This document shows, in pieces, positions 40,560 to 48,284 of a DNA stretch of 64,000 nucleotides (the first letter of the stretch is position 1; every line of letters starts with the position of its first letter). Source of the stretch: DATAQC01 sp051005135 (GTDB lineage: Bacteria; Actinomycetota; Acidimicrobiia; Acidimicrobiales; AC-14); assembly GCA_051005135.1 (NCBI GenBank), contig JBPCJQ010000108.1, positions 1-64,000 on the forward strand, in the 5' to 3' direction. The translations under genes and the position numbers were made by a program. The notes below the pieces were generated by a model that saw only the letters and a program-made list of their open reading frames with translations, made no database searches and was not told where the DNA came from.

Positions 40560-40951
40560 TCCTCATCGACGCCAACATCCCGATGTACCTGGTTGGCGCG
40601 ATGCACCCCCACAAACTCGACGCCCAACGTCTGGTGGAGACCGCCTTGTCCGCCGGCGAGCGGCTCTTGACCGACACCGAGGTGCTCCAAGAGATCTGCC
40701 ATCGTTACGCAGCGATCGGACGCCGCACCGCCATCCAACCGGCCTTCGACGCCGTCCTGGGCGTGGTCGACGACGTGCTTCCCTTCGACCGTCAGGATGC
40801 CGAGGCGAGCAAAGACGTAGTCCTGCGCTATGCCTCGCTCTCCGCCCGCGACGCCGTCCATGTGGCCGTCATGGTCCGCCACGGCGTCGGCCGCATCATG
40901 AGCTTCGACCGGGGCTTCGATGCCCATCCCGCCATCCAAAGGCTTTACTGA
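40556..40951 (+). CDS. vapC: PIN-domain ribonuclease toxin (VapC)
   Basis: 131 aa, normal PIN length. Acidic metal-binding residues appear in order: Asp5 in ILIDANIPMY, the Asp-Thr-Glu of LLTDTEVLQEI, Asp in SARDAVHVAVM and Asp in IMSFDRGFD. VapC toxins cut tRNA or rRNA when the antitoxin is degraded. All key residues are present, so the pair is probably active, unlike the remnant at 15067. GTG start overlaps the antitoxin stop. Its stop is 4 bp from that of the convergent gene. Confidence 0.92.
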   Translation: MILIDANIPMYLVGAMHPHKLDAQRLVETALSAGERLLTDTEVLQEICHRYAAIGRRTAIQPAFDAVLGVVDDVLPFDRQDAEASKDVVLRYASLSARDAVHVAVMVRHGVGRIMSFDRGFDAHPAIQRLY

Positions 40952-40955
40952 CTGA

Positions 40956-41270
40956 TCAAGTCCGGCGCCTCCCCGCGGCTCGCGCCAGGGCGGCGTCGCG
41001 GGCGGCCTTGGTCGCGGCGCGAGCCGATCGCACCACGTCGGCGGTCGCTTCGGGCAGGTCGTGCTCGAAGCGGTCGAGGACAGGGTCGAGGGCCTCGTCG
41101 GCGGCACTAGCCACCTTCTCCAGGCGTACGGCCGCCTCCCGCACCTGGGGCTCGATCGCCTTGGTGATCTCGCGGCGCTGGACCTGGAGGCGTTGCATGC
41201 CGAGCAACCCAAGGCCGACGGTCGTATAGGCCGCCTCCTTGAGCCGCCCCATGAGCTCTTCTTCAGCCAT
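40956..41270 (-). CDS. Small helical protein of unknown function
   Basis: 104 aa, ATG with GGAGAG just upstream. The first 25 residues (EEELMGRLKEAAYTTVGLGL) hold a mildly hydrophobic segment; the rest is charged and helical (VREAAVRLEKVASAADEALD, RSARAATKAARDAAL) with a basic end. Similar small helical proteins occur in actinomycetes without assigned function. Divergent from the giant GT2 gene across 50 bp. Confidence 0.7.
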   Translation of the reverse strand: MAEEELMGRLKEAAYTTVGLGLLGMQRLQVQRREITKAIEPQVREAAVRLEKVASAADEALDPVLDRFEHDLPEATADVVRSARAATKAARDAALARAAGRRRT

Positions 41271-41304
41271 CTCTCCAGGAAACCACGGCCGGCCCCACCA
41301 GCAC

Positions 41305-41310
41305 TAGCCT
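41305..41310 (+). promoter_or_regulatory. -10 hexamer TAGCCT
   Basis: TAGCCT is 10 nt upstream of ATG 41321 and would start the run of co-directional envelope genes at 41.3-46.4 kb with a leader of only a few nucleotides. Confidence 0.4.
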
Positions 41311-41320
41311 GCGACGGAAA

Positions 41321-44300
41321 ATGGATTCTCAGCCCTCCGCACCGCCCGTGGTCGCGGTGGTCGTGGCATCGGAGCAGGGCGACTGGTTCGAGGAGGCCCT
41401 GGCCGCCCTTGGCCATCAGGACTACCCGAACCAGTCGGTGCTGGTGATCGACGCCGGCAACGCCGGCGATCCCGCCCCCCGGGTGGCCGCCGTCCTCCCC
41501 GACGCCTACCTGCGCCGCGCCTCGGACGCGGGAGGCTTTGCCCGCCTAGCCAACGACGCCCTCGAGACGGTGCAGGGCTCAGCCTTCCTCCTTTTCTGCC
41601 ACGACGACGTGGCCCTGGCCCCCAACGCCGTCCGCCTCCTGGTGGAGGAGGCCCTGCGCTCCAACGCCGGCATCGCCGGCCCCAAGCTGGTCGGCTGGGA
41701 TGATCCCACCGGGCTCCTCGACGTGGGGCTCAGCGTCGACAAGACCGCGGCGACCAGGTCGCTCGTCGACCGCGGCGAGATCGACCAGGAGCAGCACGAC
41801 GCCGTTCGTGACGTCTTCGCCGTGCCCACCGCCGCCATGCTCGTGCGCAGCGACCTGTTCTTCGCCCTGGGAGGGTTCGACCCCACGATGCAAGACCACG
41901 GGGCCGACGTCGACCTGTGCTGGCGGGCCCAGGTGGCCGGTGCCCGCGTCATGGTGGTACCCGCCGCGGTGGCCCGCCACCGCGAGGGCGGGTCCGAGGG
42001 GGTGCGCGACGATCCGCGCGCCGTCCCCGCCCTGGCTCGTAACCACCTGCGCACCATGCTCAAGAGCTACTCATTGGCCCACCTGTTGCGGGTGCTGCCC
42101 CAGGCCGCCATCGTCACCGTCGTCGAGGTGACCATCGCCCTGGCCCACGGCCGGTGGTCGGAGGCCCGGGGCCTGGTCACGGCCTGGCCGTCGAACTTCG
42201 GACGATTGAGCGACATCCGGCGTGCCCGACGCCGTGTCCGCGCCTCCCGGGCCGTGCCCGACAGCGAGGTCCGCCGTCTCCAGGTGCGGGGCAGCGTACG
42301 GGTGTCGGCCTATGTGCGCCGCCGCCTCCAACCCGAGGACAGGGCCCGGGCCCTCGTCAGCGCCGGCCAGGAGCTCATGGGCCGGGTGGGCAAGGGGCCG
42401 GCCCAGGCCGCCACCGGCCTCCTGGTGCTGCTCTGCCTGGGCTTCGTCGTGGGCAGCCGTCACCTGTTGGGCGGCCGCATCCCGGCGGTGGGCCAGTTCG
42501 CCCCCCTTCCGGGAGCCACCACCCTGCTCAGCCATTTCGTCCACGGCTGGCGAACGACGGGCATGGGGTCGGCCGCATCGTCGCCGCCCTCGTTCGGCCT
42601 GCTCGGCATAGGGGGCCTGGTGCTGGCGGGTCGCGTCGCCATGCTCCAGAAGCTGCTGGTGCTGGCCACCTGGCCGGTGGCCACGGTAGGGGCCTGGCGC
42701 CTGGGGCGTGTGCTGCGGTCGGGCCTCGGGCGCATGGTGATGGTGGTCGCCTACCTGGCCGTGCCCTTGTCCTACGACTCCCTGGCCCGGGGCCACTGGG
42801 ACGGGCTAATCGCCTACGCGGCGGTGCCGTTCCTGCTCAGCCGCCTGGCCCGCCTCGGCGGCCTGACCCCGTTCGAGGCTGACGGTGGCGACCCTGTCGG
42901 CCCCCAGCGTCGTCGGCTCGAGGTCCTCGGGCTGGCCCTGGGCACAGCGGCGGTGGCCGGCCTGGTTCCCGCCATCGCCGTCGCCGTGCTCCTGACCGCG
43001 ATCGGGCTGGTGCTGGGATCGCTGGCCGCGGGCGAGGTCGAGGGCGCGGTCCGGGCCCTCGGGGGCGCCCTGGTAGCCGTGCTGGGGGCGGCGCTGTTGC
43101 TCGTGCCGTGGTCCGCCGACCAGTTGGGCGGCGGTTGGGCCTCTCTGGTGGGGCCGGCCCCGCCCACCGGGCGCGCCTTCGGCCTGGGTGCCCTGCTGCG
43201 CTTCCAAGTGGGCCCCATCGGGGCCGGCTTCCTGGGATGGGCCCTGGTGGTGGCCGCCGTCCTGCCCCTGGTGCTGGGGCACGGCTGGCGCCTGGGCTGG
43301 GCCGTCCGCTGCTGGGCAGTAGTCCTGGTCAGCGTCGGCACCGCCTGGGCCGCGGGACGCGGCTGGCTCCCGTTCCGCCCCCAGGCCCCCGACGTGCTGC
43401 TGGCCCCCGCCGCCGTCGCCCTGGCCCTGGCCGCCGCCCTCGGGGCCGCCGCCTTCGAGTCCGACCTGCCCCGCTACCGCTTCGGATGGCGGCAGATCGC
43501 GTCGGTGGTGGCAGGTGCTGCCGTCACCCTATCGACCCTGCCCATCCTGGTCGCCGCTCGCGACGGCGCCTGGCGCCTTCCGTCGCCCGAGCTGGCCCAC
43601 TCGCTGACCTACATGGCCCAGAAGGCCAACGAGGGCTCGTTCCGGGTGTTGTGGCTGGGAGACCCCGAGGTGCTGCCCCTCGGGAGCTGGGGCATGGGCG
43701 GGGGCGTGGCCTACGCCACCTCGCGCGACGGGATGCCCGCGGCCACCGACGTCCTTCCGGGGCTGCCGTCGGGAGCCACCAAGGCGGTCGTCGCCGCCCT
43801 GGGCCAAGCCGAGCGGGGCGACACCTCCCGGCTCGGCCAGTTGCTGGCCCCCATGGCCGTGCGCTACCTGGTGCTACCCAGCCAGATCGCCGCCGGCAAT
43901 CCGGCCGGGCCCCAGCGCCCCCCGCCGACAGGGCTCAGCGCCAGCCTGCAGAGCCAGCTCGACCTGCGCCTGTTGCCATCGGACCCCGCCGCGGTGGTGT
44001 ACGAGAACACCGCCTGGGGACCAGCGCGCCAGGAGGTGGGGCCCGTCGGCCCAGGAGACAGAGCGTCGCCTATCACCGCCGAGGCCCCTCCCGCCACCCT
44101 CGGCAAGGGGGCCGACCTGTCGGGGGGGGCTCCCGTGCTGCCCGGCCGAGGGCCCGTCTCCTTCGCCGGCGAGCTATCCGGGGGTCGGCGCGTGATCGTG
44201 TCGGAGACGCCGTCGGCGCGGTGGAAACTTCAGGTCGGCGGCCACCAGGCCCCTCGCCAGACGGCGTTCGGCGTGGCCAACGCCTACGCCCCCGACGGCG

Positions 44301-44488
44301 GCGGTCGCGCCACGCTCCGCTACCGCACCCCCTTGGCCCGCTACGCCGCCCTCGCCCTGGGCATCGCCCTGTGGGTATTCGCGGTGCGGGCGCTGTTCCA
44401 GCTCCGCCGCCGCCTGGGGGCTCCGGTCGCGGCCCCACCCGTCGGCGCCGCCTCCCGTCCGCCGGAGACGGCGGCGATGGCACCGTGA
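41321..44488 (+). CDS. Giant GT2 glycosyltransferase-membrane fusion
   Basis: 1055 aa. Residues 1-230 form a GT2 domain (VAVVVASEQGDWFEEALAAL, VIDAGNAGDPAPRV, LLFCHDDVALAPNAV, GGFDPTMQDHGADVDLCWRA). The stretch 330-880 holds about a dozen membrane segments, and the C-terminus has an external beta-rich part (RVIVSETPSARWKLQVGGHQ) followed by a last membrane helix. Proteins of this size with the GT2 plus YfhO-like membrane layout are widespread in actinomycetes, often next to DUF5719 genes as here; their exact reaction is not settled. The stop overlaps the next GTG. Membrane-bound, probable glycan polymerase or transferase. Confidence 0.82.
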   Translation: MDSQPSAPPVVAVVVASEQGDWFEEALAALGHQDYPNQSVLVIDAGNAGDPAPRVAAVLPDAYLRRASDAGGFARLANDALETVQGSAFLLFCHDDVALAPNAVRLLVEEALRSNAGIAGPKLVGWDDPTGLLDVGLSVDKTAATRSLVDRGEIDQEQHDAVRDVFAVPTAAMLVRSDLFFALGGFDPTMQDHGADVDLCWRAQVAGARVMVVPAAVARHREGGSEGVRDDPRAVPALARNHLRTMLKSYSLAHLLRVLPQAAIVTVVEVTIALAHGRWSEARGLVTAWPSNFGRLSDIRRARRRVRASRAVPDSEVRRLQVRGSVRVSAYVRRRLQPEDRARALVSAGQELMGRVGKGPAQAATGLLVLLCLGFVVGSRHLLGGRIPAVGQFAPLPGATTLLSHFVHGWRTTGMGSAASSPPSFGLLGIGGLVLAGRVAMLQKLLVLATWPVATVGAWRLGRVLRSGLGRMVMVVAYLAVPLSYDSLARGHWDGLIAYAAVPFLLSRLARLGGLTPFEADGGDPVGPQRRRLEVLGLALGTAAVAGLVPAIAVAVLLTAIGLVLGSLAAGEVEGAVRALGGALVAVLGAALLLVPWSADQLGGGWASLVGPAPPTGRAFGLGALLRFQVGPIGAGFLGWALVVAAVLPLVLGHGWRLGWAVRCWAVVLVSVGTAWAAGRGWLPFRPQAPDVLLAPAAVALALAAALGAAAFESDLPRYRFGWRQIASVVAGAAVTLSTLPILVAARDGAWRLPSPELAHSLTYMAQKANEGSFRVLWLGDPEVLPLGSWGMGGGVAYATSRDGMPAATDVLPGLPSGATKAVVAALGQAERGDTSRLGQLLAPMAVRYLVLPSQIAAGNPAGPQRPPPTGLSASLQSQLDLRLLPSDPAAVVYENTAWGPARQEVGPVGPGDRASPITAEAPPATLGKGADLSGGAPVLPGRGPVSFAGELSGGRRVIVSETPSARWKLQVGGHQAPRQTAFGVANAYAPDGGGRATLRYRTPLARYAALALGIALWVFAVRALFQLRRRLGAPVAAPPVGAASRPPETAAMAP

Positions 44489-45915
44489 GCAACAGCCGGC
44501 GAATACCCGTCCTGGTCGTGATCGTCCTGCTGCTGGTGGGGGGCGGGCTCCTCGACCGCAGGGGCAGGCCCGCCTCCCACCTCTCGTCCTCCACGCCCGG
44601 GCCCCAGGCGGCGGCCGCGTCGGCTGGGTCGTCGGCCTGGTACTGCACCGGTGCCACCGCCACCCCGGCCGCCAAAGACGGTGGGGCCGACGGCAATGTG
44701 GTGGTGGCCAACGCCGGCTCCCGCGCCCTTCAGGGCACGATCACCGCCTATCCCGACTCCGGGCAGCCCCAGCGGCGGCCTGTCACCGTGGGTCCACTGA
44801 GCCGCCAGGTGGTCCGCCTGGCCGACGTGACCCCTTCCAAGTACGCATCGGCTCTCGTCGAGCTCGACGGTGGCGACGCCGCGGTGGAGCTGGCCGCCAG
44901 CGGTCCCCTCGGCGACACCGTCTCGCCGTGCGCCTCGGCCGCCTCGCCCCAGTGGTACTTCGCCGAGGGTGTCACCACCAAGGACGCCACCGAGACCCTG
45001 TTCCTCTTCAACCCCTTCCCCGACGACGCCGTGGTGGACCTGGTCTTCGGCACCGAGGACGGGCAGGTGACGCCCCAGGCCCTCACCGGCCTGGCCGTGT
45101 CGGGCGGGTCCATGGCCGCGGTCAACGTGGGCGACTTCGTGCAGCGCCGTGAGCAGGTGACGGCGGCCGTCACCGCCCGCACCGGCCGGCTGGTGACGGC
45201 GCGCCTGCAGTCCTTCGACGGCACAGCCGGGCGCAAGGGCATGGCCCTGGCCCTGGGCTCGGCGTCGGCCGGCGGGCTGTGGTACCTGCCCGAGGGTCGG
45301 GTGGGTGATGGCCTCACCGAGCGCTACCAGGTGTACAACCCGTCGAACCGCGAGGCCCAGGTGCAGCTGGAGCTGGCCCTCGAGTCGGCCCAGGCCGAGC
45401 CCCTCGGGCTCACCATCCCTGCCCAGGGCCGGGTGACTGTGGCCGCCAACGACCAGCCCCGCATACCCAAAGGGGTCGCCCACGCGGTGACGGTGCGGTC
45501 GCTCAACGGGGTGGGGGTGGTCGTGGAGCGCGACGTCGACGCCGGCCCCCCCAGCAAGCGGGTGGGCGTGGCCGAGACGCCCGGGGCCCAGGTGACGGCC
45601 CGGCGCTGGGTGCTGTCTGCGGGTGAGGCTGACGGCAACTTCGACGAGTACTTAGTCGTCCAGAACCCGGGCCCGGCCACCGCCCGCGTCTCGCTGTCGG
45701 TGCTGGGCGACGGTACCCCGGTGTCCAACGGCGCCCTCTCGGGCGTTCAGGTGGGCGCCGGCCAGCGCACTGCCGTGCGCCTCGGCGATTCCCTCAAGCT
45801 GGCCGCCACCCCGGTGCTGGTCTCCTCCGACCAGCCCGTCGTGGTCGAGCGCGACCTCTACCGTCTGGGCGGGCTGGGCACCTCCATGTCGATCGGCGTC
45901 CCCCTGCGCGGCTAG
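44485..45915 (+). CDS. DUF5719-like exported protein
   Basis: 476 aa from GTG 44485 (GTGA overlap). Membrane anchor at residues 6-23 (IPVLVVIVLLLVGGGLL), then an all-beta extracellular part with repeated modules: WYCTGATATPAAKDGG, WYFAEGVTTKDATETLFLFN, LWYLPEGRVGDGLTERYQVY, RWVLSAGEADGNFDEYLVVQ. Each module starts with an aromatic pair and an N-P or N-A-G turn, typical of DUF5719. Its constant company with the giant GT2 suggests a joint role in envelope glycan assembly. No catalytic residues recognised. Confidence 0.85.
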   Translation: MSNSRRIPVLVVIVLLLVGGGLLDRRGRPASHLSSSTPGPQAAAASAGSSAWYCTGATATPAAKDGGADGNVVVANAGSRALQGTITAYPDSGQPQRRPVTVGPLSRQVVRLADVTPSKYASALVELDGGDAAVELAASGPLGDTVSPCASAASPQWYFAEGVTTKDATETLFLFNPFPDDAVVDLVFGTEDGQVTPQALTGLAVSGGSMAAVNVGDFVQRREQVTAAVTARTGRLVTARLQSFDGTAGRKGMALALGSASAGGLWYLPEGRVGDGLTERYQVYNPSNREAQVQLELALESAQAEPLGLTIPAQGRVTVAANDQPRIPKGVAHAVTVRSLNGVGVVVERDVDAGPPSKRVGVAETPGAQVTARRWVLSAGEADGNFDEYLVVQNPGPATARVSLSVLGDGTPVSNGALSGVQVGAGQRTAVRLGDSLKLAATPVLVSSDQPVVVERDLYRLGGLGTSMSIGVPLRG

Positions 45916-45946
45916 CCCAGCCAGCACGACCGGCCACACTGGGGCG

Positions 45947-46414
45947 GTGGAACGATTCGTGCTGGCCGCGGTGGTCGTGGCTGTGGCCGCGGTGGTGGCC
46001 CTCGTGGCCGAGCGGCGACGGCCCGACGCGCCCACCCAGTCCGCCTATGCGGTGCCCACCCAGCTCGACCGGTCCGACTTCGGACAGCCCGAAACGCCGT
46101 GGCTGGTGGCCCTTTTCACGTCGGCAACCTGTGACTCGTGCGCTCGTGTCATCGAAAAGGCCCGGGTGATGGCCTGCGCCGAGGTGGCAGTGGAGGAGGT
46201 GGAGATCTCCGACCAGCCCGACCTCCACCGCCGCTACCACGTGGAGGCGGTGCCTACCGTGGTGGTGGCCGACCCCGACGGGGTGGTGCGGGCGTCGTTC
46301 GTTGGGCCGCCCACAGCCACCGACCTGTGGGCGGCGGTGGCCGAGGCCCGCCAGCCCGGCTCCAGCCCCGAGCCCGGCCTGGGCCAAGCTGTCACTGATC
46401 AGCCGCCCCGGTAA
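45947..46414 (+). CDS. Membrane-anchored thioredoxin-like protein
   Basis: 155 aa, GTG start. Membrane segment at residues 4-21, then a thioredoxin fold: WLVALFTSATCDSCARVIEK has a CxxC redox centre (CDSC), and HVEAVPTVVVADPDG carries the cis-proline. It should work in dithiol exchange at the outer face of the membrane, or facing in, depending on topology. CACACT six nt upstream of the start is one mismatch from the TANNNT promoters of the window. It follows the DUF5719 gene. Confidence 0.85.
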   Translation: MERFVLAAVVVAVAAVVALVAERRRPDAPTQSAYAVPTQLDRSDFGQPETPWLVALFTSATCDSCARVIEKARVMACAEVAVEEVEISDQPDLHRRYHVEAVPTVVVADPDGVVRASFVGPPTATDLWAAVAEARQPGSSPEPGLGQAVTDQPPR

Positions 46415-46435
46415 CACAGTCGCCAGGTCGTCCGG

Positions 46436-46441
46436 TAGGGT
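46436..46441 (+). promoter_or_regulatory. -10 hexamer TAGGGT before sortase
   Basis: TAGGGT lies 50 nt upstream of the sortase GTG and would give a leader of about 44 nt with a strong ribosome site, unlike the leaderless starts nearby. Confidence 0.35.
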
Positions 46442-46477
46442 CGAGACCCCATGTTCGCGCTCGTCATGACCAGTTTC

Positions 46478-46486
46478 GGAGGAGGA
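46478..46486 (+). promoter_or_regulatory. Strong Shine-Dalgarno GGAGGAGGA
   Basis: GGAGGAGGA ends 5 nt before GTG 46492. It fixes the sortase start and is the clearest ribosome site in the window. Confidence 0.7.
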
Positions 46487-46491
46487 CGGCC

Positions 46492-47103
46492 GTGCTCATA
46501 GACCGACTGCGGGAGAAGCCCTGGCTTCTGCGCACGCTGTCGGCGGTGTCGGTTCTCTTTCTGCTCGCCGGCGTCGGGTTGGTCAGCTACCCATTCCTGA
46601 CCAACGCCTGGCAGAGCCACCTGCAGGACCGCCTCGGCCGCCAGCTCGCCAGCCCCAAGCTCCAGCAGGCCTACAAGGACCGCAACACGGGTGTAGGCGA
46701 CAGCCTGACCCGCCTCACCATCCCTGCCATCGGCGTCGACGTGGTCGTGGTCCAGGGTGTCACCCCCAGCGCCCTGCGCGCCGGCGCCGGCCACTACCCC
46801 GACACGGCGCTGCCCTGCGACGTGGGCAACGTGGCCATAGCCGGCCACCGCACTACGTTCGGCAAGCCCTTCGCCAACCTCGACCGCCTCAAGATCGGTG
46901 ACACCATCGAGATGGCGACACCCATCGGGTCGTGCACCTACAAGGTGGCCAAAGACCCCTTCGTCACCACTCCCACCGACGTCACCGTGCTCAGCGCCAC
47001 CACCGACCGTTCGCTCACCCTCACCACCTGCAACCCCAAGGGCTCGGCCGCCCAACGCCTCATCGTGCGGGCCACGCAGTCCAACGACGCCAAACCGGCA
47101 TGA
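46492..47103 (+). CDS. Class E-type sortase
   Basis: 203 aa, GTG start set by the preceding GGAGGAGGA. Membrane segment at about residues 14-35 (LRTLSAVSVLFLLAGVGLVS). Sortase domain: LTIPAIGVDVVVVQGVTPSA, GNVAIAGHRTTFGKPFANLD (catalytic His), TVLSATTDRSLTLTTCNPKG (catalytic Cys in TLTTC) and AQRLIVRA (catalytic Arg). Sortases cut LPXTG-like signals and attach proteins to the wall; class E enzymes of actinomycetes prefer LAXTG. The next gene, overlapping by 4 bp, encodes an exported protein with a C-terminal membrane segment but no clear sorting motif. Confidence 0.92.
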   Translation: MLIDRLREKPWLLRTLSAVSVLFLLAGVGLVSYPFLTNAWQSHLQDRLGRQLASPKLQQAYKDRNTGVGDSLTRLTIPAIGVDVVVVQGVTPSALRAGAGHYPDTALPCDVGNVAIAGHRTTFGKPFANLDRLKIGDTIEMATPIGSCTYKVAKDPFVTTPTDVTVLSATTDRSLTLTTCNPKGSAAQRLIVRATQSNDAKPA

Positions 47104-48275
47104 CGGCCAGGAGGCCCTTGGCCTTGGCCACCGCGCTCGGGCTGGTTCTGCTCGCCACGGTCGCGCCGGCCACCGCCGCGTTCGCCCAGGCCGCCAACCC
47201 GCCGCCGGTTCAGATCGACACGCCGACCAACAGCAACACCCAAAACACCCAGAGCGTCAGCATCAACGGGTTGGTCAACGACCCGTTGCCGCTCAAGCTG
47301 AGCGTCGTGGTCGTCCGTAACGGCCAGGTGGCTACCTCTTGCGATGACGACTTCGACTTCTCCGACCCGAAGAAGGCCCATCCCTGTGGGGATCAGGCCA
47401 TCCAGCTGGGCAAGCCCACTCCCTTCTCGTTCCAGACGAACCTGGCCTACAACGGCCCCTACACGGCAACCGTCACCGAGACCAACGTGGTCAACCCCAA
47501 CGTCGCCAGCCGTGACTTCAAGGTGGCGGCACCGCCGGCCAAGCCCGCCAACGTCAAGGCGGTGTCCAACCCCGACCGCAGCGTCACCGTCTCGTGGTCA
47601 GCCAACAAGGAACCCGACCTCATCGGCTACGACGTCACCCGTACCAACACCGACGGCTCCAACGTGGGCATCGGCTCGACCGACGCCAAGGCCACCTCCA
47701 TCATCGATCACGACGCGGCCAAGGGCGGGGGCCTGCTGCGCTACACGGTCACCGCCAAGCGTCCCGACGGCGACGGCAAGACCGACAAGCCCGTCACCGC
47801 CCAGTCGGTGGCCAACATCGTGCTTCCCGTCAGCGGTGGGGGACCTCCGGCAGCGCTGCTGCCCGCGATCGGCAAGTCCAACGGTTCGTCGGGCACGACC
47901 AAGGCCCCGCCCACCACGGCCGAGCCCGACAACGGGTTCTCCTCCACCCTTCCCTTCGCGCCCGGCGCGGCGAGCAACGGCGGCAAGTCGTTGTTGGCTC
48001 TTCCGGGCGATTCGGGCGGATCCTCAAACACCCGGTCGCTGCTCGTCCCCCTTGCCGCCGGCTTGTTCCTGGTCGTGGCGGCGTGCCAGATGCGCTGGCT
48101 GAACCGCCGGCTGCGCCATCCCGCCGAGCCCCTCTACCTGCCGGCGTTCGCCGACGATCCCCCGAAGTATGAGGCAACGACGCGTGAGATGGCGGCCGTG
48201 GGCCAGGGTCCACCGAGGCGCAGCGCGCCCTACGACCACAGCGCCGAGACGTGGGGGCCGGGCGCCCGGCGCTAG
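47100..48275 (+). CDS. Exported fibronectin-III-like surface protein
   Basis: 391 aa from ATG 47100. Signal peptide ends near AFA (residue 29). Residues about 33-145 look like one beta-sandwich (SVSINGLVNDPLPLKLSVVV), then an FnIII-type domain (about 145-235: PAKPANVKAVSNPDRSVTVS, LIGYDVTRTNTDGS), a Gly/Ser/Pro-rich spacer, and a membrane segment (SLLVPLAAGLFLVVAA) followed by basic residues and a cytoplasmic tail of about 60 residues. Position beside the sortase suggests a substrate, but LALPGDSGG is the only LP-containing stretch and the long tail is unlike a sorting signal. Confidence 0.82.
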   Translation: MTARRPLALATALGLVLLATVAPATAAFAQAANPPPVQIDTPTNSNTQNTQSVSINGLVNDPLPLKLSVVVVRNGQVATSCDDDFDFSDPKKAHPCGDQAIQLGKPTPFSFQTNLAYNGPYTATVTETNVVNPNVASRDFKVAAPPAKPANVKAVSNPDRSVTVSWSANKEPDLIGYDVTRTNTDGSNVGIGSTDAKATSIIDHDAAKGGGLLRYTVTAKRPDGDGKTDKPVTAQSVANIVLPVSGGGPPAALLPAIGKSNGSSGTTKAPPTTAEPDNGFSSTLPFAPGAASNGGKSLLALPGDSGGSSNTRSLLVPLAAGLFLVVAACQMRWLNRRLRHPAEPLYLPAFADDPPKYEATTREMAAVGQGPPRRSAPYDHSAETWGPGARR

Positions 48276-48284
48276 CTCCGCCCA

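Noticed and set aside
42154..42882. Possible separate gene inside the giant GT2 gene
   Set aside because: Pro/Arg/Gly-rich alternative-frame reading; no start signal or motif.
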